Shown: positions 11,106-19,455 of the stretch, in pieces
Layout: every line of letters starts with the position of its first letter
Position numbering within the stretch: the first letter of the stretch is position 1
Origin: Parasitella parasitica
Taxonomy: Eukaryota; Mucoromycota; Mucoromycetes; Mucorales; Mucoraceae
NCBI GenBank assembly: GCA_025201805.1
Contig: MU619320.1
Location: 6,802 to 40,757, forward strand
Direction of reading: 5' to 3'
DNA length: 33,956 nucleotides
Program-made: the position numbers and the translations under genes
The notes under the pieces: model-generated
The model's input: the letters and a program-made list of their open reading frames with translations, nothing else
Told to the model about the DNA's origin: nothing
The model's database searches: none

Positions 11106-11681
11106 TTTATCATCATAAGAAAGAAAACAAATTGCATTTCTGTGAATTCAACAGAGAGTTTCAGAGTTTCAAAGTTTCAGAGTTCAAGGACACTTCATGA
11201 CGTAAAACTGAGTTACACGGCCGGATAATCAGCTTTGCCTTCCAAAAGTATGCAAAGATTACTCACGAAAGTACAATGCAAAGTTGCAATTACACAATCG
11301 CACTTATATAGTTGTAAAATTTGCTGTTTTACGACGCTGTTCAAAAGATATTAAACATGGCAAGCAAATCCAAAATGCCTGTCTTCGTTTATCGAAATTT
11401 ACATAATAATCGTTTCATTAGGTTGGATCAAGCACTGAGAAAAGATTCAATGTTCAATCGATTAAAGTTGCGAAAATAAGATCATTGGCGAATAACCTGA
11501 ACCAATTTTCGTCACCACTGGTAGAAACTTCTATGGCTATATTCATTGAACACCAGTGTTCTTCCTAGAGGTATCCAGCAGGTCCGGGCCGCACGCTATC
11601 CGACCTCATCTAGTAATGATTTCACAAGATGCAGTGGAAGCAGTAGTTCTATCCTCTTTCAGCAAGGTATAAATTCATTCA
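11106..11681. promoter_or_regulatory. Divergent intergenic region between the membrane-protein gene and RPL38
   Basis: This is a 576-base head-to-head spacer. The RPL38 side has a CT-rich stretch (TTCTATCCTCTTTC, about 11647-11660) and GTATAAATTC shortly before the ATG, typical of highly transcribed fungal genes. A short GC-rich patch lies near 11581-11605. No gene was found here. Confidence 0.4.
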
Positions 11682-12115
11682 ATGGTAAGGAAACACGAGA
11701 GACTGAGTAATTAGCATCGATACACACAAACGGATGATTAGATGGATGAGATGATTGAGCCGACCTTTTTTTTTTTTTTATTGTAGCCCAAGCAGGTTCT
11801 GGACATCAAGAACTTCCTCGAAATCACTCGTAGAAAGGACGCAAGCTGTAAGAGCTAAACACTATACACACATTGCAATGTAATATTGACTTGTACATTC
11901 ACGCAGCTGCTCGTGTCAAGAAGAACGGTGAGCAATACAAGTTCAAGGTCAGATGTTCTCGTTACTTGTACACTCTCGTTGTCAACGATCGTCAAAAGGC
12001 TTTAAAGCTCAAGCAATCTCTTCCTCCTGGTACGTGTATTTCAATTTAGTTTTGCTGGGTTGCTTTATTGATATTTTTGTAATGTGCCTTAGCTCTCAGT
12101 GTCCAAGAACTCTAA
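11682..12115 (+). CDS. RPL38: 60S ribosomal protein eL38
   Basis: Structural protein of the large ribosomal subunit. Four exons join to 69 aa: the ATG alone (11682-11684), then 11787-11847, 11907-12029 and 12093-12115. Diagnostic stretches are [57 protein letters not shown] and the last exon LSVQEL. The length matches the eL38 family (about 69-78). The first coding exon is just the start codon, a common layout in fungal ribosomal protein genes. The transcript shows CAATAAAAG near 12166 as a possible poly(A) signal. Confidence 0.96.
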
Positions 12116-12373
12116 GTTGCTTGAATCTTTTCATCTTGTTCACTCGTTTCAACCCTTTTCTTTTTCACAATAAAAGGCTTTGAATCGACATTATCTGGAT
12201 TTTATATGCTTTGGATTAAGGAAGAGCTCACTGATGACATTCTACACCATGATTCATGCATTCTTGAGTGTCTGTTTGACGGTAGCCACCCAGTCACTTT
12301 TTTTTTTTTTCTTTTTTTTTTTCTATGTGTATAAACGTTCTTTAATCAATCACTTTCACATCCATTTCTTCAT

Positions 12374-12770
12374 ATGTCAGATATACAAAGAATAGTTCTA
12401 AGCAAGAGAGTAGGATGGCATTTGGGTTTGATTTAGCACTGAGATTTGACGTGAGTTTATAGATAAATGAATCCAAAGTGCTCAACGCCGAGCTGTCTCA
12501 CTTAAAACCTACCACCGTAAGTAAGATCTGTGTTTGTGATATGGGAAATACCAGAATTTCTGCTAGGCTCTGTATGAACGCCAAGTACCCTCATCAAATA
12601 TCTTTTTCCTGGCCAAAGACAATGAGGCTGTGAAGTCCAAGAGTTTAAGTAAATGCGTTATTATTGAGTGAGGATTATCACTGACTGAATTTTTGATTCA
12701 AGCTTTTCAGAAAGAACTAGAAAAGCAAATGTCGCTTTTTCAAGTGCCAAATTCAGAAAATTCGAAATAA
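12374..12770 (+). CDS. ASDURF-like prefoldin-family small protein
   Basis: A 79-aa gene of four tiny exons (12374-12409, 12463-12516, 12567-12648, 12703-12770). Every junction keeps frame (phases 0, 0, 1). The protein starts MSDIQRIVLSKR, continues NAELSHLKPTTALYERQ, then PSSNIFFLAKDNEAV and FQKELEKQMSLF. Human ASDURF, a prefoldin-like subunit of the PAQosome (R2TP/prefoldin-like chaperone) encoded by an upstream ORF of ASNSD1, has the same layout. It too has an N-terminal helix with an ELSxLK-like start, a short xYxxQxxSNIFFLA hairpin and then a C-terminal amphipathic helix. This likeness is from memory of the human protein. The last acceptor could be 12702 or 12710; 12702 matches the family spacing better. 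It lies between RPL38 and a DUF2470 gene, with short spacers. Confidence 0.72.
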
Positions 12771-12830
12771 AACCCCACCTACGCAGTTTACCTTTGTATT
12801 TGAATCTGTTTCTTACAATTTCCTGTTTTC

Positions 12831-13777
12831 ATGGCATCATTACCAGACCCTCTTGCCACTGCTAGTGGGCCAATTTCTGCTTACATGAGCGGCCACAGCA
12901 GCAAGTATTCTCCCGGCGTAGGGTAATTTTATGATGTATTCATCTTTTACAATAGGCGCCAACCTGGCTTATGTCAAATACTTTGCAAAGAAACAAGACG
13001 CTGTTAGTGCCACCTTCAAGAGCCTCAATTCGCAAGGTTTCCTCGTCGCTTACAAAAAGGCAGATGGCTCTGAACATGAAGCTTTTATAGAATACAACAC
13101 CCCAATTTCGAGGCGCGAAGATGTAAGACCTGTGTTGGAAGCCATGGCAAAGGAAGCAGAGGCAGCACTGGGCATGGTATGTTATTCACGTCGTATTCAA
13201 GTCGGACGACTCATTTGATTAAATGACCATGTTCTAGCCAAGTTCACTTGATGGGCCTCCCCCCTTTCATGCATTAATGAAAGCTGCCGAAATTGAAGAG
13301 GCTCAAAAAGCCGAAATGAATAACCTACAGGAGGACAAAGACGCTGAAGCATCTGCAGCTATTGCTTCGGCTGCCATTGGAGATATTTTTGCGTCAAATT
13401 CAGCACCGTCAGTCCCATTAGATGTATTTTATCCAGCAGATAGATTTTGGCAAACTGCTATTGCTGTCGGATTAGGCGTCAACGCTTTATTGGGCTACGC
13501 TTCTGACGAGTTTCTTTCTAGGCTTTTCCCATCATTTGTTGCATCATTTCGAAATTACTTAACGCCTCAGTTGATCCAATCTATATTCAATTGGGCAGCT
13601 GCTGTACATGCAGTTGAAGGACTCGTTGCCTTGGGTATTTGTTTAAAAAGAGGATGGTACAGCCCTGTAAATATCCTTAAATGGACAGTGAGCACTACAT
13701 TGTACGGAGGAGCGTCCATGATAAAATTACTCGGCCATGGAAACAAGGTAAAACGGGCGCGTACGAAGACGGATTGA
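12831..13777 (+). CDS. DUF2470-domain integral membrane protein
   Basis: Three exons (12831-12900, 12956-13176, 13238-13777) give 276 aa. The N-terminal 110 residues form a DUF2470 domain: ISAYMSGHSSANLAYVKYF, AVSATFKSLNSQGFLVAY, then EDVRPVLEAMAKEAEAALGM. This domain is related to the C-terminal part of heme-utilisation and pyridoxamine-oxidase-like proteins. The C-terminal half has a charged linker (MKAAEIEEAQKAEMN) followed by hydrophobic segments (AIAVGLGVNALLGYA, IFNWAAAVHAVEGLVALGI, NILKWTVSTTLYGGASMI) and a basic tail. That layout resembles the DUF2470 plus membrane-domain proteins of fungi. Function is unknown; an ER or organelle membrane place is possible. The first intron is best explained as GC-AG (separate entry). 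Confidence 0.85.
12901..12955 (+). other. Probable GC-AG intron
   Basis: No GT donor in the first exon gives the phase needed by the second exon. A GCAAGT donor at 12901 with the acceptor AATAG at 12955 removes 55 bases in phase 1. It also rebuilds the conserved DUF2470 start MSGHSSANLAYVKYF. GCAAGT is the usual form of the rare GC donor. Confidence 0.7.
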
Positions 13778-13843
13778 ATAATAAAACGTGGAAGGACCTT
13801 TTTCTTTAAAAAAAAATTACTGTTTTGAAATGACAATCTTTTG

Positions 13844-14211
13844 TCAAAGTTCACTGGAAAATCTTTGATCTAAATGCTCATGTTTAGGCTCATCAGAACT
13901 AACGAGAACCAAAATGAATTTGGCTATTTGCATCGGATATGTTGGATGAAAGGATCTGAAAGATATGTGTGTGCACAAATATACGAGACATTGTCAGTGA
14001 TATGCGACAACTGTATTCCATTTCGCTTTGAGTGATAAACTTGTCGTTAACAAAGTACCAGCCTTGAGCTCGATGAATTTTGCGCCTCACACATTAGCAG
14101 AGGAAGTTGCGATGCATGCATATTGACCAAATCTAAATATCCAATGAGAGTAACGGTGGCAAAGTGTCTGTGTGAGCGGCCAGCTAGACTTTACCCAAAA
14201 AAGCTCGCCAT
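13844..14211 (-). CDS. Fragmentary minus-strand gene, unidentified
   Basis: Protein-like stretches appear on the minus strand in a region without other genes. A last exon at 13844-13955 follows a CTTTCAG acceptor and encodes HPTYPMQIAKFILVLVSSDE and a charged end before TGA. Upstream, 13976-14090 stays open in two frames (one with GWYFVNDKFITQSEMEYSC, one with KFIELKAGTLLTTSLSLKAK). An ATG at 14211 starts MASFFG next to a GTAAAG donor. I could not join these in one frame with good splice sites, so this is either a small multi-exon gene with weak sites or a decayed one. No family was recognised. Confidence 0.3.
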
Positions 14212-14827
14212 TTTCGTATCTTGAATCAATGACATTAAATGTGAGTTGGGCAAGATTACTCCTTATGCATATCTCAAAACTTATTTAACTAATGTCATAT
14301 AAGTTCTTTAAAAAAACCAAATTGAAAGGCAAAATTCTGTAAACCTTATAATCCTCTTTTGATTAATGATTAATTAATGCGCTTTTTTTTTTGTCTTTCG
14401 TTCAATGCTAACTAACGCATTCTTAAACGCGCTCTCTGCGTTGCTTTTTGTAGGAAAGTTGTAATATTCATAAAAATCTTTTGAGTTAAAGTTGTTGCAG
14501 TTCTGAATAATAAACTGACGGCATATCAAGCATTTATTTTCGCTTTTGGGCATTTTTGAGACTAGAACAATCAAGGATAAATAATAATAAAAAGCAACAA
14601 AGTAAAAGGATGAAATCAAAACGGACGTTTTTGAGAATGTGCAAGTTCGACTTTTGAACCTGATGTCACCACTCATCAAAATCGGCTTGATTACTCACAC
14701 CACCCTAGTTCATCTTTTTTCTCTATGATCATATAGAACTGAATGTCCAATGTGGCACTATATCTAGGTTTTTACGTAGTCATGGCAGTGTTCAGTTTTC
14801 TTTACTACATTGTCATGGAAAGATGAG
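14212..14827. other. AT-rich stretch without a convincing gene
   Basis: A minus-strand frame ending at 14374 has an internal ATG at 14553 (59 aa, starts MPKSENKCLICRQF). It is Lys/Asn-rich, has only one CxxC pair and shows no family signature. I see nothing else here. Confidence 0.4.
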
Positions 14828-14895
14828 CGTATTTTCGCTGGCTATAATCCTCATTGGAGCGCCATCTCTGATGTAGGTTGTCAACATCTTTCTAT
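14828..14895 (+). repeat. 68-base direct repeat, left copy, ending at the assembly gap
   Basis: This 68-base segment occurs again at 15471-15538 immediately after the run of Ns, with one mismatch (G/A at 14857 versus 15500). It ends exactly where the Ns begin. Confidence 0.95.
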
Positions 14896-15470
14896 NNNNN
14901 NNNNNNNNNNNNNNNNNNNNNNNNNNNNNNNNNNNNNNNNNNNNNNNNNNNNNNNNNNNNNNNNNNNNNNNNNNNNNNNNNNNNNNNNNNNNNNNNNNNN
15001 NNNNNNNNNNNNNNNNNNNNNNNNNNNNNNNNNNNNNNNNNNNNNNNNNNNNNNNNNNNNNNNNNNNNNNNNNNNNNNNNNNNNNNNNNNNNNNNNNNNN
15101 NNNNNNNNNNNNNNNNNNNNNNNNNNNNNNNNNNNNNNNNNNNNNNNNNNNNNNNNNNNNNNNNNNNNNNNNNNNNNNNNNNNNNNNNNNNNNNNNNNNN
15201 NNNNNNNNNNNNNNNNNNNNNNNNNNNNNNNNNNNNNNNNNNNNNNNNNNNNNNNNNNNNNNNNNNNNNNNNNNNNNNNNNNNNNNNNNNNNNNNNNNNN
15301 NNNNNNNNNNNNNNNNNNNNNNNNNNNNNNNNNNNNNNNNNNNNNNNNNNNNNNNNNNNNNNNNNNNNNNNNNNNNNNNNNNNNNNNNNNNNNNNNNNNN
15401 NNNNNNNNNNNNNNNNNNNNNNNNNNNNNNNNNNNNNNNNNNNNNNNNNNNNNNNNNNNNNNNNNNNNNN
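14896..15470. other. Assembly gap (575 N)
   Basis: Unknown bases. Frames that run across it are artefacts. The flanking sequence is duplicated, so the true distance may be zero or negative (overlapping contig ends), or a tandem repeat may be hidden. Confidence 0.98.
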
Positions 15471-15538
15471 CGTATTTTCGCTGGCTATAATCCTCATTGA
15501 AGCGCCATCTCTGATGTAGGTTGTCAACATCTTTCTAT
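15471..15538 (+). repeat. 68-base direct repeat, right copy, starting at the assembly gap
   Basis: This copy matches 14828-14895 except for one base and begins with the first base after the Ns. Confidence 0.95.
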
Positions 15539-16109
15539 AGGCTGAGGGTCTCTTAGTTTGGCACTAGGCCACCCAAAGCAGCTATCAGTCAAACCTATTA
15601 AATATGGCGTTTCGGAAAAAATAAAACAAGACATTTTTTCCTTATAAAATTAATAAGAATAATCTTGATAATCTGAATGAATACATATAAACAACCTCAA
15701 AGTATTTAAATCTTGTTTTTTCATTTATTGTATCTGTTCATAACTTTACAGGGAATATGATATGATTATTCGGTAGCTATCTTTTATTCCTCATGGCACA
15801 CTGCTGGTACCTGGAGTTAGAGTGACCAATAGAATTGCTAAACCTACAACTGGCGAAACCCAGCATTTTGGTTACTGAAATAAATCAAATTCGCAAAACG
15901 AAGCACGATTCTACAAGCTATTTATGGTAGTCTTTTCAAAGGGATACCCTTATAAATAGCACAGATTGATTTTCGAGAATTAAACTTTGTCTTTTTCATC
16001 TTTTTATCATTTCTTATTATCCTAATTGATCAAGGTATAAAAAAGTGAAAAGAGTGAATCAAGCAGTGGCACCAATGTCATTAAGCCCAACAAATCGATT
16101 TTAGAATTT
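15539..16109. other. AT-rich non-coding stretch
   Basis: No gene, RNA or repeat was recognised here. A CT-rich tract at about 15988-16024 and an ATCAAG/GTATAA donor-like site near 16033 could belong to the 5' UTR of the candidate gene that follows. Confidence 0.4.
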
Positions 16110-16492
16110 ATGTCACGAACATTACCATCCTTAAACAATAGTGATTTTGTAGAATTCATTGATAGCAGCAGCAATTCTTTTCAAAGTAGTGCACAGGGTA
16201 CTACAGCTGTCAATAGCCTCCAAGCAAATGTTCCTGAGCCAAGAACAGAAAATGATACGCTTCAATTGGAGGCAAACACTGCAAGTTTTTTACATATCTA
16301 TTATTGTGAAAACCCATCATTAAAAACACTTGTTTACAGGCTTTCAACCCTTTTCAAGCTAGTCAAGACCCTACTACGAGTGATGAGCATCATACCAGGC
16401 AGAAGGGATCAGATTTAAACCATATCATTGACATGGTTGAAAATGACTTCGAACAGTATAATTTTTTTAACTGCGAAATATCTGATTACTAA
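16110..16492 (+). pseudogene. Candidate small gene of unknown family, exons out of phase
   Basis: The first part (16110 to about 16284) encodes a Ser/Asn-rich, low-hydrophobicity stretch starting MSRTLPSLNNSDFVEFID. A clear TTTACAG acceptor at 16339 is followed by a 51-codon frame (begins AFNPFQASQDPTTSDE, ends before TAA at 16490-16492) that looks coding. The only reasonable donor (GTTTTTTAC at 16285) is phase 1, whereas the second exon needs phase 0, so joining them meets a stop. It is either broken by one base, spliced differently, or two unrelated frames. There is no family match. Confidence 0.3.
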
Positions 16493-16969
16493 GTATCAAG
16501 TACCAATTGATATCAATATGATTATGCTATAAGTATTCATATTGACATCTTCTATAGTATTGGGTACGTGATCTTATATAACCTTTCTACGAGCTTCCGG
16601 CATCATCCGTAGTTATCGACCTATTCAAGCTTCGGCTATGGTTGAGCCCACTATAACCTAGTTTTCATAAAAGATACATGACTCTTCCGTCAATGGACGT
16701 TGACCTCAGCTACGCTGGCAGGCGAGAATTCTGTCAGAAATGCCAGAGATGGTATAGCTGGGGCAGATGTTCCCATAGTATCCGTAGGATGCCTGGGGTT
16801 TTGAGATCAGAGTTTGAACTTCTCCACCAATGTAATGTTTTAGATACTTGCGAGGATAAAAAGACAATGAGAATGATTTACTGAATAAGGTATTGGGATA
16901 TTTATACGTTTTGATATTCATGAGTTAAGTTATATTATTGTACTAAAATATAAGCTTAATAAGTATAAG

Positions 16970-17012
16970 GTAAAGTGTCTTGACAATACTTTGCCAAGTA
17001 GATACACTTTAC
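16970..17012. repeat. Imperfect hairpin / inverted repeat
   Basis: GTAAAGTGT (16970-16978) is the exact reverse complement of ACACTTTAC (17004-17012). Inside, CTTG (16979-16982) pairs with CAAG (16995-16998). The result is a 9 + 4 base-pair stem with a 5-base bulge. It could be a foldback element, a MITE remnant or chance. Confidence 0.5.
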
Positions 17013-17201
17013 AGTATTTGAATAAGATTTGGACGTCTACTTTGATTTAGAGTACCAAGTGCATATTTATTTATGTAATCGGACCATTACAGATTTCTCT
17101 TAATTTTCATTTAAAAGCAGCCCATTAGGTAATTACCAAAGGCTTTTTCCTTTTTTTTTCCATTCTGCAACGCGAAAAGGCCAACCAAACAGGTAAGATA
17201 A

Positions 17202-17210
17202 ATCTGATAA
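17202..17210 (+). promoter_or_regulatory. ATCTGATAA GATA-type site
   Basis: An exact ATCWGATAA match 36 bases upstream of the zinc-finger gene start. It may fall in the 5' UTR, so its role is less sure than that of the paired sites before the oxidoreductase and transporter genes. Confidence 0.35.
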
Positions 17211-17246
17211 AACGCATATACGAATTCTGATCAGACATATTTTAGC

Positions 17247-18494
17247 ATGGCTAAGGTTGCAAGAAGGACCAGGCAATCCGTGAGGAACAACGAATCTACG
17301 AAAAGCAATGCGGTCAATGTAGAAACCGCGGGAAACAACAGTGAGCATACAGAAAACGATGCAACATATGCCGTTGAAAATACCACACACAATGACGAAC
17401 CTATGGAAATCGATGCACTCGCTTCCATTGTTTCTGATTTTCCAAGAAAGTACACATGCCATGAATGCGGGAAAGACTTTTCATGCGGGTCTAGTCTCAA
17501 AAGACACTTATTAGATATACATGAACAAGAGATAAGGCTCAAATTTGGGCGAACGTATAAGGGTGGCAGAGCATTCAGCAATCATAGATATTACTTGAAA
17601 CATCGAAAGCTTAAAGAAAGCACCGAGAAAACCGAGAAGCAGCTCTCGAGAATCGAGATTAACCAACGCGCTTATCAGAAGAGAGTATTCAAGAAGGAAG
17701 CAGAAGCCCTCAAGCAGGATATCATTACAAGCACAAAAGAAACTTTGGACGGTTATAAAGATGCGAAGGATTTACGCAAGAAATTGAAACAAGTGGCAAG
17801 TAAGATGAAGGCGTTTCACCGAGAAAACATGTACTTGGAGATTCAAAGGACACTTGGCTTCGCAGACACCTTTGATATTCAGTACTCGATCGCATTTTAC
17901 TTTATTTTAGCTATTGCTAATCGTCTGCCAAACTTTATCAATCTCAATTACGATAAAAAGGAGGTTGCCTTCGGTCTTTGCTGGCAAACCCTGGAGAAGG
18001 ATGGCGTGCAAGAGGGTTTCGAGTGCGATGAAAGTGTTGTAGAGGCCATGTTTGCATCATTGGACAACTACTTTCTAGGTAAGGGAAAAAAGGTCAATGA
18101 GCAAAAACATAAATACATGGTTTACATTGCTACATTTTTGAATGTTGTTTTTACAGCATGTGGCAATAGATATATAATCATCAGAAAAGAAACGAACCCC
18201 TGTTATTTATTACGGTCATTATTCAGTGAACCTTTGATTCCTCTTCCACCTTCTCCAAAGAAAAATGCTGGCCAAGATAAGCAACCTACCGAACTAAATG
18301 AATCGGAATCCAGCACTACAGACAAAAACCGAGCTCAAGACCCTCATGATAGTCCTGAAGACGACAGCCGTGTGGAGCAGAAGGATTTATCTGTTAATTA
18401 TGGAAATCTTAAAGAAAAATTTTCTGTGCCGTCTGATCATCTCATGGAAGACGAATCATCCTGGCCATCCTCAAATCACATTGAGCCAAGTTAA
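17247..18494 (+). CDS. Intronless protein with one C2H2 zinc finger, unknown family
   Basis: 415 aa in one uninterrupted frame. The N-terminus (1-65) is Asn/Thr/Glu-rich. Residues about 68-96 hold a classical C2H2 finger, YTCHECGKDFSCGSSLKRH, with the second His in LLDIH. A basic stretch with GGRAFSNHRYYLKHRK (a second, degenerate finger-like H..H without its cysteines) follows, then a long charged coiled-coil-like helix (about 125-200). A more globular part (LEIQRTLGFADTFDIQYSIAF, then FINLNYDKKEVAFGLCWQTL) precedes an acidic Ser/Asp-rich tail. A single finger suggests DNA, RNA or protein binding, but nothing defines a target. The lack of introns is unusual beside the intron-rich neighbours and may point to a lineage-specific or element-derived gene. 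I do not recognise the family. Confidence 0.7.
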   Translation: MAKVARRTRQSVRNNESTKSNAVNVETAGNNSEHTENDATYAVENTTHNDEPMEIDALASIVSDFPRKYTCHECGKDFSCGSSLKRHLLDIHEQEIRLKFGRTYKGGRAFSNHRYYLKHRKLKESTEKTEKQLSRIEINQRAYQKRVFKKEAEALKQDIITSTKETLDGYKDAKDLRKKLKQVASKMKAFHRENMYLEIQRTLGFADTFDIQYSIAFYFILAIANRLPNFINLNYDKKEVAFGLCWQTLEKDGVQEGFECDESVVEAMFASLDNYFLGKGKKVNEQKHKYMVYIATFLNVVFTACGNRYIIIRKETNPCYLLRSLFSEPLIPLPPSPKKNAGQDKQPTELNESESSTTDKNRAQDPHDSPEDDSRVEQKDLSVNYGNLKEKFSVPSDHLMEDESSWPSSNHIEPS

Positions 18495-19314
18495 AGGTGT
18501 ATTTATCACCATTTGAATTAATTTGCTTTTATACGTATTCAGCATCACGCACCAAGCTATTTGTAAATCGCCAATTTATTGTAATAAACTTTTTGTATAT
18601 ATGTATATATTAGTGTAGACAATGGTTTTTGTCTTGCAACACAGCTTGGGAACTAGTAGGTTCAACTCTCCATGTAAACAGTTCGTTACACTTGGTTTCC
18701 CGTCTATTACCCTATATCCTTACTCTAAAATAGCCTTACTTACTTCAATCTATAATATTTAAGGGGAGAGCAGCGCCTAGGCTCTCTTTACCCAAGTTAA
18801 TCATCAGCCAGCAACTTTCTTTTTATCAAATGTGTGCAAAGCTGATTCCTTCGTTGTTAAGGCCGATAATCCCCGGACGGTAAACAATACCGAGTATCGT
18901 ATACAGTCGATTGATAATTGTGTTATGATTTGTCAAATTAAAATGTAATACCTACCATTGATTAAAAACTGGTGAGATTAGGTATTTATTTGAATATGGC
19001 CACCCTTATAGGGATCTTGGGATTCATCTATTGCTCACAGTACAGCTACAAATCAATTCAGCGAACAAATCTGCAAGCACTCCGATGAAAAGATAATCAG
19101 ATGCAACTGATATAACCTTTCGCAAAAAGCGGTTCAGAGCTGTTTACTGATAGTTAACAGACGCATTTCATTTATTTATTCTACATCTAAATGTCTTTTG
19201 ATAACGCACTTGCCCATACGTTTATCTCGAGTACGTGGTTACACCAATAAAATAAGGTTTTGTATCACAGAATTATTTGATTTGACCTTGGAACTCTTTC
19301 AATCTAAAGACTGT
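18495..19314. other. Intergenic stretch, no gene recognised
   Basis: AT-rich DNA downstream of the zinc-finger gene. Small features are a TATATATGTATATAT run near 18595 and a short inverted repeat GAGAGC...GCTCTC at about 18764-18785. A 19-codon frame starts at 19191 (MSFDNALAHT) and may be a chance or upstream ORF. No tRNA or other RNA fold was convincing. Confidence 0.4.
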
Positions 19315-19350
19315 TTATCTGATCGAAATTAGCAGGCTTTGTTATCAGAT
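19315..19350 (-). promoter_or_regulatory. Pair of iron-GATA sites upstream of the oxidoreductase
   Basis: TTATCTGAT (19315-19323) and TTATCAGAT (19342-19350) are both perfect reverse complements of ATCWGATAA, 27 bases apart and 106-141 bases upstream of the start codon. ATCWGATAA is the established target of fungal iron-responsive GATA repressors (Fep1, SreA, Urbs1/Sre1), which shut off iron-uptake genes when iron is plentiful. Functional use here is inferred. Confidence 0.65.
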
Positions 19351-19455
19351 TACAATCCAGATTCAAGGCAGAACTGCCATACTCAGATAAAAAGGCTTTC
19401 TATTTTTCTTCTTTCCTTTTGTTTTTTTCTAGTATACACAAACTTGTCTAATAAA

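Larger units (their letters stand above)
16493..17246. other. Intergenic stretch before the zinc-finger gene
   Basis: This contains a somewhat GC-richer patch at about 16590-16820 with a 68-codon frame (16678-16884) of unknown nature. An imperfect palindrome (separate entry) and a GATA-type motif close to the next ATG are also present. No recognised gene was found. Confidence 0.4.

Noticed and set aside
14374-14679. Minus-strand 101-codon frame with one CxxC
   Set aside because: The N-terminal half is low-complexity Tyr/Phe/Ser, with no family match.
14810-15530. Long frames crossing the N run
   Set aside because: Made of unknown bases; artefacts of the gap.
16678-16884. 68-codon frame with CQKCQRWYSWGRC
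   Set aside because: The cysteine pattern is short and not a known finger; no supporting context.
18640-18700. tRNA-like B-box (GGTTCAACTC)
   Set aside because: No pairing T-stem, no acceptor stem and no A-box at the proper distance.
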